From positions 5,624,501 to 5,688,500 of the forward strand of contig NZ_AP021861.1 of the NCBI RefSeq assembly GCF_009177095.1: a stretch of DNA of 64,000 nucleotides, in the 5' to 3' direction. Within the stretch, counting starts at the first letter, position 1. The number at the start of each line of letters is the position of its first letter. Below the pieces are notes generated by a model. The model saw only the letters and a program-made list of their open reading frames with translations. It was not told the DNA's origin and did no database searches. Shown here piece after piece: positions 32,779 through 43,463 of this stretch. The DNA is from Lacipirellula parvula. GTDB taxonomy: Bacteria; Planctomycetota; Planctomycetia; Pirellulales; Lacipirellulaceae. The position numbers were made by a program, and so were the translations under genes.

Positions 32779-34206
32779 TTATGATTTGGCCGCGTTGTCG
32801 ACCTTCGGTGCGAATGCGAACTTCGCCACGATGCCGCTGAGGCCCACGATCCCGATCAAGTTCGGGAAGACCTGCGCGCCGTTGAGGATGTCGCCCCACG
32901 CCCACACGAGGTCGACCTTGGCCACAGCGCCGATGGGCACCAGCAGGCAGTAGAGCCAGCGGTACGGCATGACAATCCGCCGGCCGAACAGGTACTCGAG
33001 AAACTGCTCGCCGTAAAACGACCAACCCACCAGCGCCGTGTAGCCGAACAGCAGCACGGAGAACGCTACCATCCAGCCGCCGGCGGTCGGAATCGTGGTA
33101 TTGAACGCCTCGGCCACGGCGGCCGAGCTTTCCATACCGTCGAGCTTCCAGACGCCAGTCAGCAAGACCGTGAGAGCACTGATCGTCGAGGTGATGAAGG
33201 TGATGATGAACACTTCCATCACCGCATTGAGCCCTTGCTGCTCGGGCCGATCGCTCTTTGCCACGCCGTAAACCACGGCTGCCGTGCCGTAGCCGGCTTC
33301 GTTCGCATAGGCCCCGCGGGCAAGGCCCAGGCGAAGCGCCTGGCCCATCACCGTCCCCATGAAGCCGCCGACAGTCGCCCCGGCGATCGGCCGCAGCGAG
33401 AACGCCTCGGTGAAGACGTCGTGCAGCACAGCCGGCAGATTGCCGATGTTTATCGCGATGACCGCCACCCCGCCGAGCAAGTAGAACCCGACTTTGAAGG
33501 GCGAAAGCTTCTCTAGCACGCGGCCGATTGACTTCACGCCGCCGATGCACACCGCCCAGGCCAGCACGGCCAGGATGACGCCGACGACGAGTCTCATCGT
33601 CCGCAGGTCCGCCCCGGCGACGTTGAATGTGCCGAGGTCCATGCCGGCCTTCTTGAACTGGCTGTCGATAACGATCGCGATCGAATTCGGCTGGGTGAAG
33701 GGGGTCGTCAGCAGGCAGGCAATGCCGGCGACGAAGGCGTAGACCCAGGCCAGGGCGGGCGAGCCGAGGCCGTCGCGCAGATAGTACATCGGGCCGGCCA
33801 GCGTCTGCTCACCCTTGGCGATGCGGTACTTCAAGCCAAGCGCCGCTTCGCCGAATTTCACCGCCATGCCGAAGAAGCCGTAGCACCAAATCCAGAACAG
33901 GGCGCCCGGCCCGCCGGTGATGATCGCCGCCGCGACGCCGGCGATGTTGCCGACGCCAATGGTCGAGCCAAGGCCCATCATGAACGCCTGGAACGGCGAG
34001 AGAGCGCCGCCGGCCCCCGCCTGCTGCGACGCGACCATCGTCGAGAAGGCTTCGCGAATCCGCCGCACCTGCACGAAACCGCTGCGAAACGTGAAGAAGA
34101 TGGCCACCCCAAACAGCAGGCAGATGGCCCACGGCCAGTACATGGTCGCCGAAATTTTGTCGACCGACTCGGCGAGAGAGTCCATCCAGGAGACAGATTG
34201 AGGCAT
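32779..34206 (-). CDS. Sodium:alanine symporter (AgcS family)
   Basis: This 475-aa inner-membrane protein has about ten to eleven transmembrane helices and AgcS signature segments: FQAFMMGLGSTIGVGNIAGV near the N-terminus and GLARGAYANEAGYGTAAVVY in the middle. The family imports alanine or glycine with Na+. ATG 34204-34206 (MPQSVSWMDSLAES) is chosen; a longer frame adds a charged N-terminus not expected in the family. It is convergent with the Phd gene. Confidence 0.92.
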   Translation of the reverse strand: MPQSVSWMDSLAESVDKISATMYWPWAICLLFGVAIFFTFRSGFVQVRRIREAFSTMVASQQAGAGGALSPFQAFMMGLGSTIGVGNIAGVAAAIITGGPGALFWIWCYGFFGMAVKFGEAALGLKYRIAKGEQTLAGPMYYLRDGLGSPALAWVYAFVAGIACLLTTPFTQPNSIAIVIDSQFKKAGMDLGTFNVAGADLRTMRLVVGVILAVLAWAVCIGGVKSIGRVLEKLSPFKVGFYLLGGVAVIAINIGNLPAVLHDVFTEAFSLRPIAGATVGGFMGTVMGQALRLGLARGAYANEAGYGTAAVVYGVAKSDRPEQQGLNAVMEVFIITFITSTISALTVLLTGVWKLDGMESSAAVAEAFNTTIPTAGGWMVAFSVLLFGYTALVGWSFYGEQFLEYLFGRRIVMPYRWLYCLLVPIGAVAKVDLVWAWGDILNGAQVFPNLIGIVGLSGIVAKFAFAPKVDNAAKS

Positions 34207-34464
34207 AGGGATTCGCTGACCAGGGAAGGCTGTGGAAACGACTCGCCGCCAGACGATAAGCGGCATCTTAACAAGTGGTTGATGCCAATGCTGGCGCCGC
34301 CGGGAGTTGCGGCGAGCTTCCGCGCAAAAACATTCTCAGCGTGCGCAAGCACGAGCGTCGGCCCCGCCCCGTGGCCGACCTTGCCGGCCCCTGCCCGCTT
34401 TCCTAAACTCCCCGCCCCTGCAATCCCGCCGTCTCGCCGAATCGATTTTTCGGAGACTCGATCC

Positions 34465-35742
34465 ATGTCGCGCTCACTCCTCCTCGCCCTCCTCTCGCTC
34501 GCGTGCGCCGCACCGACCGCGCTCGACCGCGCCGCCGCTCAGGCGCCGGAAGTCACCGGTTGGAAGGCCGCAGCGCCGACGGCCGATTCGCGCTACGGCG
34601 ATCCGAGCGCTGCCGCAGCTCAACCGCTGCCCGGCGGAGCACCAGCCGCCGCGCCAATCACGCCCACCCCCATGGCGGCCAACGAGCCGATCACGCATGC
34701 CCAAGTCAGCCGCGGCACGAACCAGCTGCCGAACGACCACGGCCAAGTCTGGCGCGAGTATGACATCAGCCCTTACACGATCCGCTTGGAGTCGAGCGCT
34801 CACCCCGAGCAATTGATCGTCGACTGGATCCTCCGCGAAACTGGTTTCGAAACCTGGCACTCGACGCCAGTCGGCCTCCTCTCGGCCGATCGCAAGACGC
34901 TGCGCGTTTATCACACGCCGCAAATGCAGGCAGTGGTCGCCGACATCGTCGACCGTTTTGTCAGCACGAAGGCCCAGAACCATGGCTTCGGGCTGCGGAT
35001 CCTCACGCTGAAGAACCCCAACTGGCGAACTCGTGCGATTCCGCTGATGACGCCGATCCCCGTCCAGTCGCCGGGCGTCCAGGCCTGGATCATGGCTCGC
35101 GAAGACGCCGCGGTGATGCTTGCCGAGATGCGCAGCCGCACCGACTTCCGCGAACACACGACCGCTCATCAAATGGTTCTCAACGGGCAGACGTCGATCG
35201 TCTCGACGATGCGACCGCGAACCTACTCGAAGGGCATCATTGCGAACCAAACGACCTGGCCCGGCTTCCAACCGGAACTCGGCCAAATCGACGAAGGTTT
35301 TTCGTTGGAGTTCAGCCCGCTGCTGTCGACCGACGCGGCGACGACCGACGCCGTGGTGAAGCTGAAGCTGTCGCAGATCGAAAAGATGATCCCGGTGCAG
35401 CTCGAAGTTCCGTCAGTGGCTGCGGCGAATCAAAAAGCGCAGATCGACGTCCCGCAAGTGACGGCCGTGCAACTGCACGAACGCTTCCGCTGGCCGACCG
35501 ACCATGTGCTGCTGCTGTCGATCGGCGTCGTCGCGACGCCGGGCCCCGAGAAGGCGAACCCGCTCACCGACATCCTGCCGCTCCCCAAGAGCGCCCCGCG
35601 GGCCGATGCGCTATTGCTCGTCGAAAGCAGCGGCACCGTCAACCAACCGATGCCGAGCGTCGCCGGCACGCCGGGCGTCACGCCGCTCGCGGTTCCGATG
35701 ACGGCGCGGCAAACGACGCCGACGTTCCACGGGCGGTACTAG
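34465..35742 (+). CDS. Secreted protein with secretin-like C-terminal region
   Basis: This 425-aa protein has a signal peptide (MSRSLLLALLSLACAAPTAL, cut near AAAQA). A Pro/Ala-rich linker leads to a domain with DRKTLRVYHTPQMQAVVADI, which recalls the N-domains of secretins. The C-terminal half (GFSLEFSPLL, PVQLEVPSV, HVLLLSIGVVATPGPE) resembles the beta-rich secretin core but is short. GGAG lies 9 nt before ATG 34465. It could be a lone pilotin- or secretin-derived envelope protein. No secretion-system gene is adjacent, so a role in secretion is only a suggestion. Confidence 0.6.
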   Translation: MSRSLLLALLSLACAAPTALDRAAAQAPEVTGWKAAAPTADSRYGDPSAAAAQPLPGGAPAAAPITPTPMAANEPITHAQVSRGTNQLPNDHGQVWREYDISPYTIRLESSAHPEQLIVDWILRETGFETWHSTPVGLLSADRKTLRVYHTPQMQAVVADIVDRFVSTKAQNHGFGLRILTLKNPNWRTRAIPLMTPIPVQSPGVQAWIMAREDAAVMLAEMRSRTDFREHTTAHQMVLNGQTSIVSTMRPRTYSKGIIANQTTWPGFQPELGQIDEGFSLEFSPLLSTDAATTDAVVKLKLSQIEKMIPVQLEVPSVAAANQKAQIDVPQVTAVQLHERFRWPTDHVLLLSIGVVATPGPEKANPLTDILPLPKSAPRADALLLVESSGTVNQPMPSVAGTPGVTPLAVPMTARQTTPTFHGRY

Positions 35743-35873
35743 GGCGGTGACTGACGACTAGTGACTAGTCAGTGGCCGATTTTAGCCACTGCATCAAACC
35801 CATTAGGCGACCTATACTTTGGCAGTCCAACGAGGACATTCGGTTCCCGTTTGCCCGTCTGAGGTTCGTCGCC

Positions 35874-36584
35874 ATGTCGACCATCGACTCCGCCAGCGTG
35901 AAGGCTGTGTTTGAACAGCGTTCGATGTACGACGCCGTCGTCGACGGCGACTACATGTTTCATGTTGAGATCAACGCCGCGTTCGGCGAGTGGGCGCGAG
36001 CATTTGGCCGGCCGTTGCGAATCGTTGACCTCGGCTGCGGCGACTCTGGCGTTGCGGCTCGCGGGTTCACTGACGCCGAGGTGGCAAGCTACGTCGGCGT
36101 CGATCTGGCCGAGTCGTCGATCGCGGAAGCCCGCCGCAGCACCGCGGCCTGGAGTGATCGCGTCGAACTCATTTGCGGCGACTTGCTCGACGCTCTGCAG
36201 CAACTGCCCGCCGGCTCCGCCAACGTCGTGCTGGCCAGCTACTCGCTCCACCATTTCAGCACGGCGGAGAAGCAAACGCTTCTGGCCGAGATCGCCCGCG
36301 TGCTCGAACCCAATGGCGCCCTGCTCTGGGTCGACGCGGTGCGGCGGAACGACGAATCGCGCGACGAATACATCGCCGCGCTCACCAGCGAAGTGATGGA
36401 TTCGTGGACGGCCCTCACCATCGACGAGCGCGAACGGGCCTGCGAGCACATCCGCACCGCCGACTTCCCGGAGACGGAGGCCTGGATGATGGAAGCGATT
36501 GCGGCGGCAGGGTTTAAGGTCGAAAAAACCCTCTTCCGAGAGGAGCTATTTCGCGGCTGGGAACTTCGGAAACGGCAGCGCTAA
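35874..36584 (+). CDS. SAM-dependent methyltransferase
   Basis: This 236-aa class I methyltransferase has motif I IVDLGCGDSG, motif II region VGVDLAESS, and the later motifs DLLDALQQLP and VLASYSLHHF. The substrate is not evident; the overall pattern is that of small-molecule methyltransferases. ATG 35874 follows GAGG at about 10 nt. It stands alone upstream of the ELWxxDGT genes. Confidence 0.85.
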   Translation: MSTIDSASVKAVFEQRSMYDAVVDGDYMFHVEINAAFGEWARAFGRPLRIVDLGCGDSGVAARGFTDAEVASYVGVDLAESSIAEARRSTAAWSDRVELICGDLLDALQQLPAGSANVVLASYSLHHFSTAEKQTLLAEIARVLEPNGALLWVDAVRRNDESRDEYIAALTSEVMDSWTALTIDERERACEHIRTADFPETEAWMMEAIAAAGFKVEKTLFREELFRGWELRKRQR

Positions 36585-36652
36585 CGCGTCGGAGGCTGCC
36601 CCGCCTCGCTTGCCCCCTTCCCGCCAGCCCTTCCGCCGGAAATGAGATTTAG

Positions 36653-36682
36653 TTGACATTTGTAAGTCAATTCGATTAGTCT
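36653..36682 (+). promoter_or_regulatory. Possible promoter of the first ELWxxDGT gene
   Basis: A perfect -35 TTGACA (36653-36658) is followed after 16-18 nt by weak -10 candidates (ATTAGT or TAGTCT). The leader would be about 90 nt. Confidence 0.35.
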
Positions 36683-36777
36683 CTCCCTGCCAGAACAGCG
36701 GCGTTTACTGAACGCCTGCGGCAGACGATCTGGAACGTCGGCCTGCCGCCTCTCATCAATTCAAGAAGGGGCATATC

Positions 36778-39700
36778 ATGGGCTACAAGCGCAATGCTGC
36801 GCGGCGGGGACGCTGCGCTGCGAAGAGTGCGTCTCGCAACTCTCGCTCGCTAAGCGTAGAGAGTCTGGAAGATCGCCGGGTGATGGCCGTCGACTTCTCG
36901 TTGCTCAGCGATGCGAACGTCGTTCCGAACGTCAGTTCGTCATCGCTACCGAGCAACTACGTCGAAGTGAACAGCACCGTGTTCTTCACCGCAGCCGATG
37001 GAGTCCGCGGCGTTGAACTCTGGAAAACCGACGGCACGGCTGCAGGAACGCAACTCGTCAAAGACATTCAGCCCGGCGGCCTCAGTTCGACGCCGAGCAG
37101 TCTCGTCAATGTGGGGGGCGTGCTCTACTTCGCGGCCAACGACGGCTCTTCCGGCGTGGAACTCTGGAAGAGCGACGGCACGGCGGAGGGAACCGTGCGC
37201 GTCGCGGATATTCGGCCCGGCGCCAATGGTTCATCTGTGCGCTACCTGACTGACGTTGGCGGAACGCTCTTCTTCGTCGCCAATGACGGCGCCCACGGGT
37301 ACGAGCTTTGGAAGAGCGACGGCAGCAGCAACGGTACGGTGCTGATCAAGGACATTGAAGGGCTTCAGGTTCCGTTGCCAAACGGCGCTCTGGAGAGCAT
37401 GAAGTCGCTTACCAACGTCAACGGCACGCTCTACTTCGTGGCCAATGACGGCGCACACGGTCGCGAAGTCTGGCGAACGGACGGAACCGCCGCGGGAACC
37501 ACGCTGCTAAAGGATATTGGCGATCAGGGAATGTATCCGCGGGCAGGCTCCAACCCGCTGCAACTCGTAAATGTTTCCGGGACGCTGTACTTCACCGCGA
37601 GCGAGTTCTTTAATTTTGGGCCGTTCAACGACCTATGGAAGTCGGACGGATCCGAAGCTGGCACGACTAAATTGACCAATACGGGAGGAGGTGAACAGTT
37701 GCCTGTTGGCAATCTTGTCAATGTCAACGGCACGCTGGTGTTCTCCGCAAACTCCGTAAATCTCGGAACTGAACTTTGGCGCACCGACGGCACGCCGGCA
37801 GGAACGACGCTGCTCCGCGACATCAATCCGGGACAGGCTTCAGGATTCTCCAGCACGCTGAAATCACTCGTTGTCGGAAACCAGCTCTACTTCGCAGCGA
37901 ACGACGGCACGCACGGCTTCGAACTTTGGCGGACCGACGGCACCTCCGCAGGAACGGAATTGGTTTCCGACATTCGCCCAGGACTAGCTGGAAGCGCACC
38001 GACGAATTTCACCGCCATCGGCGGTACGGCGTACTTCACCGCCACGACCGATGAGTTCGGCTCCGAACTGTGGCGCTCTCAAGGAACCGCCGCGACCACG
38101 CAACTAGTAGCTGATACGACCCCCGGCCCGGGATCTCTCAACGTCGGTCTCCCCCTGGCGGGCGAGTCGATCTTCGCGGGCGTGGGGAACGCCGTCTACT
38201 TCCGCAACAACGACGGCGTCAACGGCTCCGAGTTGTGGCGCAGCGATGGCACGGCAGCCGGCACAGGAATGGTGAAGAACATTTCTAGCTTGGCGGGAAG
38301 CTCCGGACCGGCATTACTCACTCCATTCAAAGGATTTACCTACTATATCGCGAACGACGGCGTTCACGGCTACGAACTATGGCGAACCGACGGCACTCCC
38401 GCAGGAACGGCGATGTTCAAGGACCTGCTGCCCGGAGACGCCGGCTCGACGCCAAGCCAGTTGCTGGTCGCCGGCGACTTCCTCTACTTCACGGCGATCT
38501 ACGAATTTGGTCGCGAATTATGGAAAACGGACGGGACCTTCGAGGGAACCACGCTGGTGAAGGACATCCGCCCTTTCGGCGACAGCAGTTCAATTGCCCA
38601 ACTCATCGAAGTTGAAGGCGTGCTCTACTTCACTGCCAACGACGGCCTGACGGGAGTCGAGCTGTGGCGCAGCGATGGAACAGCAGCTGGCACACAGCTC
38701 GTCGTGGACATCGCCGCGGGAGTAGAGAGCAGCCAACCGACCGCGCTCACAAAAGTAGGCAACCGGCTTTACTTCGTCACTGGGGGGTCCTCGTTCAACT
38801 TATGGCAAAGCGACGGCACAGCGGCGGGAACTTCGATGATCGCGAGCGTCCATCCGCAGTCTGGTTCGGCGCCTGGTTCGATAACTGAAGTCAACGGAAC
38901 GCTGTTCTTCCGCACCGGAAATGAGTTGTGGAAGAGCGACGGCACCGCCGCGGGAACCTTGCTTGTGCGAGGATTCAGCTCCTCGAACTACAATACAAGC
39001 GAGTTATTCAACCTCAACGGCGTCCTCTATTTCAGCGCGAACGGAGATTCAGCCGGCACGGAACTATGGCGCAGCGACGGCACAACGGCCGGCACGGTGC
39101 GGGTCAAAGACATTAATCCAACGGGCAGTGGAGCGCCTCAGCGCTTTGTTGAGTTCAATAGTGAACTCTACTTCGTTGCCAATGATGGAACGACCGGCGC
39201 GGAGCTGTGGAAGAGCGACGGCACCGCCGCAGGGACGCAACTCGTGAAGGACGTCTTCCCGGTGCGCGATACAAACATCCCCTTGGATCTCACGAACGTT
39301 CATGGCACGCTTTACTTCAGCGCCAGGAACTCGACCTTTAACAACGAGCTCTGGTCGAGCGACGGCACTGCGGAAGGAACCGTGTTAACGAAAGACTTTA
39401 ACGGGGACTTCAGCGGGAGTCAGCCTAACAACATCACCGTTGTGGGCAACAAGCTGTTCGTAACGGCGGCGACCCCGGCTGAAGGGCTTGAGCTATGGGT
39501 CGCCGATCTCCCTCGTCAAGCAGGCGACTACAACGATGACGGCCGCGTCGACGGCGCCGACTTCCTCGCATGGCAGCGAGACTTTGGTTCTGCAGCGACG
39601 CCCACGGGGAGCGGCGCCGACGGAGACGGCGACGGAGCGATTGGCAGCGGCGACTTGGATGTGTGGAAGGAGGCGTTCGCGCCGCCGGCGATCGCCGCGC

Positions 39701-39933
39701 CGCTGCTGGCTCCCGCGATGACGGCGGAGCAGACGCTGAGCATCGACGAGGTCGCCATCGTGGATACGGAGACGCCAGAATTGCGGCGGACGCCGTTCAC
39801 GGCGCCAACCGTGCCGAGCACTGCACGCTTGGTCGCCCGCGATCAGTTCTTCGCCATCGGCGACGTGTCGAGGATGTTCTCGATTGAAAATGACGGGGCG
39901 ACCGATTGGCTAGCGAAACGCCGGCGGCGGTAA
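36778..39933 (+). CDS. Giant ELWxxDGT-repeat protein with dockerin-like domain (copy 1)
   Basis: This 1051-aa protein begins with a basic N-terminus and the LEPR-XLL-like motif [18 protein letters not shown], found at the start of many planctomycete extracellular proteins. About 17 ELWxxDGT units ([16 protein letters not shown] and so on), each in a ~45-60-residue beta module with LYFxANDG, fill residues 70-900. A dockerin-like calcium-loop module ([18 protein letters not shown] and [15 protein letters not shown]) follows. The tail ends [16 protein letters not shown] and KRRRR. Surface location is inferred; function is unknown. It is the first of three tandem paralogues. Confidence 0.9.
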   Translation: MGYKRNAARRGRCAAKSASRNSRSLSVESLEDRRVMAVDFSLLSDANVVPNVSSSSLPSNYVEVNSTVFFTAADGVRGVELWKTDGTAAGTQLVKDIQPGGLSSTPSSLVNVGGVLYFAANDGSSGVELWKSDGTAEGTVRVADIRPGANGSSVRYLTDVGGTLFFVANDGAHGYELWKSDGSSNGTVLIKDIEGLQVPLPNGALESMKSLTNVNGTLYFVANDGAHGREVWRTDGTAAGTTLLKDIGDQGMYPRAGSNPLQLVNVSGTLYFTASEFFNFGPFNDLWKSDGSEAGTTKLTNTGGGEQLPVGNLVNVNGTLVFSANSVNLGTELWRTDGTPAGTTLLRDINPGQASGFSSTLKSLVVGNQLYFAANDGTHGFELWRTDGTSAGTELVSDIRPGLAGSAPTNFTAIGGTAYFTATTDEFGSELWRSQGTAATTQLVADTTPGPGSLNVGLPLAGESIFAGVGNAVYFRNNDGVNGSELWRSDGTAAGTGMVKNISSLAGSSGPALLTPFKGFTYYIANDGVHGYELWRTDGTPAGTAMFKDLLPGDAGSTPSQLLVAGDFLYFTAIYEFGRELWKTDGTFEGTTLVKDIRPFGDSSSIAQLIEVEGVLYFTANDGLTGVELWRSDGTAAGTQLVVDIAAGVESSQPTALTKVGNRLYFVTGGSSFNLWQSDGTAAGTSMIASVHPQSGSAPGSITEVNGTLFFRTGNELWKSDGTAAGTLLVRGFSSSNYNTSELFNLNGVLYFSANGDSAGTELWRSDGTTAGTVRVKDINPTGSGAPQRFVEFNSELYFVANDGTTGAELWKSDGTAAGTQLVKDVFPVRDTNIPLDLTNVHGTLYFSARNSTFNNELWSSDGTAEGTVLTKDFNGDFSGSQPNNITVVGNKLFVTAATPAEGLELWVADLPRQAGDYNDDGRVDGADFLAWQRDFGSAATPTGSGADGDGDGAIGSGDLDVWKEAFAPPAIAAPLLAPAMTAEQTLSIDEVAIVDTETPELRRTPFTAPTVPSTARLVARDQFFAIGDVSRMFSIENDGATDWLAKRRRR

Positions 39934-40000
39934 GATTCGCGGCATTATTCGGACAATTGCCGCTCGATCGAATAATTGCAGCGTTTGGCGGGAACAACTA

Positions 40001-40026
40001 GACTGGGGAGGTTCACCTCCCCAGTC
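40001..40026. repeat. 12-bp hairpin between ELWxxDGT copies 1 and 2
   Basis: GACTGGGGAGGT and its complement enclose TC. There is no T tract; the next start codon is 35 nt downstream, so it may shape the 5' leader of copy 2. Confidence 0.7.
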
Positions 40027-40060
40027 CGCCGCCAGCCCGTTGCCCCGACCGCAGATCAAC

Positions 40061-43000
40061 ATGCCGTACGGTCCATCCGATTTCACTCGACGCCCCCAAG
40101 GCAGGTCGTTGCGCGTTGAGACGCTCGAAGAGCGCCGCGTGCTTTCCGTGACAGTGGAGATGCTGACCGACATCGGTTCGATGCCTCAATCTGGCGATTC
40201 CAATCCTTACGGGTTCGTTGAGATCGGCGAGCTGACATACTTCCGCAGCCGACCGTCGTCGTTTGAGCCCGAACAAATCTGGGTCACCAACGGGACGACG
40301 AACGCGACGCGACGATTAAGCGAACTGCTGCCAGGCAACCTGAACGTCAGCGGCATCGCGGGAGACGTCGCCGGCAAGCTCTACTTTTTCGTGAGCGAGA
40401 CGATCCCGTTCCGCTACACGTTGTGGCAGTGGGAAGGATTTGGCAGCGAGCCGACGCCTGTGCTCGACGCCAACGGGCAGAGCGTCGCCGCCGCGACGTC
40501 GCTCACGGAAGTCGACGGCGTTTGGTACTTCGGCGGCGGCGCCGCGAGTTCCGAACTGTGGCGAACCGACGGCACGCAAGCGGGCACGTTCCGCGTCAAG
40601 ACGATCCGCCCGGATGGATTCGCATCGTTCGCACTAGCGATGTTCAACGCGAACGGGACGCTGTTCTTCTCCGCCGACGACGGCACTCACGGCAGGGAAC
40701 TATGGAAGAGCGACGGCACGGAAGCGGGCACCGTGCTTGTGAAAGACATAAATCCGGGGAGCTCAGGAGCCTGGTCGGAACTCGCCGACAAGACGGCTGC
40801 ACTTGTCGGCGACGTCCTTTACTTCGGCGGGAACGATCCCACGGGCGGCGCCGAACTCTGGCGCAGCGATGGCACGGAAGCGGGCACGTTCCGCGTGAAG
40901 GACATCGCCGGCGGCACGAATAGTTCAAATCCGAAGTACCTGACGAACATAGGCGGCGTTCTGTACTTCACGACGAGCCTCAGCGACGTTGGGTTGAACT
41001 TACTGTGGAAAAGCGACGGCACGGAGGCAGGAACCACCGCCATTCCGTTTGGAGGGAGCACCCCGTTCGATTTGACTGAATTCCATGGCGCGCTTTACTT
41101 CGGCGCCAGCGGCGCCCTCTGGCGCAGCGACGGCACGACGGCGGGTACTCAGCGGATCGGAAGGAGCGACTCGCAGTATTTTGGCCTCACGATTCCGTCT
41201 CCTCTGCATCCTGGCAGTACGCTCCATCGCGACAACATCGTTAACTTCAACGGCACGCTCTACTTCCTCAGCGGCAACAGCGCCGGCGGTACTAGCCTAT
41301 GGAAGCTAGCCGAGGGCGAAGCGAACGCGACGTACGTCTTCGGCAGCAACACCCCGCCCCCGCCCTCGCCCTCCTCTCCGATTGTCGATCCGTTGCAGTA
41401 TCTGACCGTCGCGGGCGACAAGCTCTACTTCGCCGGACGTTCCAGCTATTACGGCATCGAGCCGTGGGTTAGCGACGGCACGGTCGCCGGCACGCGCATG
41501 CTGAAGGACATCACCGGCGCCAGTTCCTCCTCGGAAGTCGGCGGACTGATCAACGCCAACGGCACGCTGCGGTTCTTTGGCAGCACTGGAACGACCGCGG
41601 CGCGGCCGCGCGGCTTGTGGTCGAGCGACGGGACGATTCCCGGCACCACGAGCTTCGTTGAGATCGGCGGAAGACTGGACCACTATTCGGTTCTCGGCGT
41701 CGCCGGAGGGTTTACGTTCTTCAAATCAACCGGCGGAAACGCCAACGATTGGGAACTGTGGCGAACCGATGGCACGGCGGCGGGAACGCTGCGGGTGAAA
41801 GACATTCGCCCCGGCGTCGAGAGCAGTCTGGGGAACGGGTTCAGCAACGCCGTCGAGATGAATGGCTTTCTGTACTTCCACGCGAATGACGGTGCGGGCG
41901 GCTTCGAGCTGTGGCGCAGCGACGGCACGGAAGCGGGGACGACGATGGTCGCCGACGTCGCCTCCGGCGCGCCCGCCGGCTTCATCTCGGGATATGGCAC
42001 GTTGGCGAACGTCGGCGGGACGCTCTACTTCGTCGGCAACGACGGCGTGAACGGCTACGCCCTGTGGAAGACGGACGGCACGTCGGCGGGAACTTCGCTC
42101 GTGCGCGGCTTCGCCACTTGGCCCCCGGCCAATCTCTTCAACGCGAACGGTACGCTGTACTTCTGCGGGGGCGACTCGGAACATGGATTCGAACTGTGGA
42201 CCAGCGACGGCACGACGGCGGGGACGCTTCTTGTTAGAGACATCGGGCCCGGCCATTCGCTGTCGCCAACCGATTCGCCAGGCTTTGTGAATATCGGCGA
42301 CACGCTTTACTTCGCCGCCAACGACGGCACCGTCGGTTGGGAATTGTGGCGCAGCGACGGCGCCGCGGACGGCACGCAACTCGTCAAAGATATCCGGCCC
42401 GATGGCGGCAGCGCCTTCACGGGCAGACCCCGACTTACCGTTGTGGGGAACACGGTCTACTTCTTCGCCAACGATGGCGCCCTGGGGGAGGAGTTGTGGA
42501 AGAGCGACGGCACGGAGGCGGGAACCGTGCTCGTGAAAGACATTCAAGTCGGACCGACTTCTTCGCAAGTCGGGGTGATGGCAGAGCCCGTCAACGTCAA
42601 CGGCATTCTCTACTTTGCCGCACGCACCAGCACGACCGGCGTTGAATTGTGGCGCAGCGACGGAACCGACGCAGGCACCTACATGGTGCGCAACCTCAAC
42701 ACGACGATTGGCGGCGCCGGGGGTTCCGATCCGGCCTTGCTCACGAACATCAACGGTCTCCTTTACTTCATCGCGAACGACGGTGTTCACGGCCAAGAGT
42801 TGTGGGTTGCGCGTCCCGAAGCCGTCGAGCCGCTTGCCGGCGATTACAACAACGACGGCCGCGTCGACGGGGCCGACTTCCTGGCATGGCAGCGCGGCTA
42901 CGGTTCTGCAGCGACGCCCGCGGGAAGCGGCGCCGACGGAGATGGCGACGGCGCCGTTGGCGCTAGCGATCTCGACGTGTGGAAGAACCACTTCGGTTCT

Positions 43001-43273
43001 TCAACGCCAAGCACCGCGGCGAGCTCGGCGGCGGTCGCCGCGTTCGTGGCTCCGGCGATCACGGCAGCCGACGAGTTTGAAATTGATGAATTCAACGCCA
43101 CCGCCGCCGCCGTCTCGACAACCGAGGCTGGGGCGACCTCGTCGCGTCTCGCTGCGCGAGACGCCTTATTCGCCGCTGGAGATTTCTCGCGAGTGTCAAC
43201 GATCGAATCGGCGACCGAGTCTTGGGGCGTCAATCGCCGCCGCGGCCGGACCAGCTTGCGGACGCCAACCTGA
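40061..43273 (+). CDS. Giant ELWxxDGT-repeat protein with dockerin-like domain (copy 2)
   Basis: This 1070-aa paralogue of the neighbouring genes has the N-terminal motif SLRVETLEERRVLSVTVE, about 14 ELWxxDGT-type units and the module [18 protein letters not shown] with GDGDGAVGASDLDVW. Its tail SSRLAARDALFAAGDFSRVS is followed by WGVNRRRGR. ATG 40061 is preferred to TTG 40040. The dockerin-like block is almost identical in DNA to those of copies 1 and 3, although the repeat regions differ much more. Extracellular location is inferred. Confidence 0.9.
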   Translation: MPYGPSDFTRRPQGRSLRVETLEERRVLSVTVEMLTDIGSMPQSGDSNPYGFVEIGELTYFRSRPSSFEPEQIWVTNGTTNATRRLSELLPGNLNVSGIAGDVAGKLYFFVSETIPFRYTLWQWEGFGSEPTPVLDANGQSVAAATSLTEVDGVWYFGGGAASSELWRTDGTQAGTFRVKTIRPDGFASFALAMFNANGTLFFSADDGTHGRELWKSDGTEAGTVLVKDINPGSSGAWSELADKTAALVGDVLYFGGNDPTGGAELWRSDGTEAGTFRVKDIAGGTNSSNPKYLTNIGGVLYFTTSLSDVGLNLLWKSDGTEAGTTAIPFGGSTPFDLTEFHGALYFGASGALWRSDGTTAGTQRIGRSDSQYFGLTIPSPLHPGSTLHRDNIVNFNGTLYFLSGNSAGGTSLWKLAEGEANATYVFGSNTPPPPSPSSPIVDPLQYLTVAGDKLYFAGRSSYYGIEPWVSDGTVAGTRMLKDITGASSSSEVGGLINANGTLRFFGSTGTTAARPRGLWSSDGTIPGTTSFVEIGGRLDHYSVLGVAGGFTFFKSTGGNANDWELWRTDGTAAGTLRVKDIRPGVESSLGNGFSNAVEMNGFLYFHANDGAGGFELWRSDGTEAGTTMVADVASGAPAGFISGYGTLANVGGTLYFVGNDGVNGYALWKTDGTSAGTSLVRGFATWPPANLFNANGTLYFCGGDSEHGFELWTSDGTTAGTLLVRDIGPGHSLSPTDSPGFVNIGDTLYFAANDGTVGWELWRSDGAADGTQLVKDIRPDGGSAFTGRPRLTVVGNTVYFFANDGALGEELWKSDGTEAGTVLVKDIQVGPTSSQVGVMAEPVNVNGILYFAARTSTTGVELWRSDGTDAGTYMVRNLNTTIGGAGGSDPALLTNINGLLYFIANDGVHGQELWVARPEAVEPLAGDYNNDGRVDGADFLAWQRGYGSAATPAGSGADGDGDGAVGASDLDVWKNHFGSSTPSTAASSAAVAAFVAPAITAADEFEIDEFNATAAAVSTTEAGATSSRLAARDALFAAGDFSRVSTIESATESWGVNRRRGRTSLRTPT

Positions 43274-43463
43274 TCAGGCATGCCGCGCCCAGCAGCGTCT
43301 GCTTCTTCCCCGCCCGGCGGCTTGATGACGTCGAAATCGCCCGCGCCGAGTCGACCTGAGCTTGCCCGTACCCGCCAAGGCGACTAGCTTGTCGGCATTG
43401 GCTCAACGGCGGCGAAGCGATTTCATCGCTGCGGAACGAGCAGACCAAGAAGGATCTTCGTCG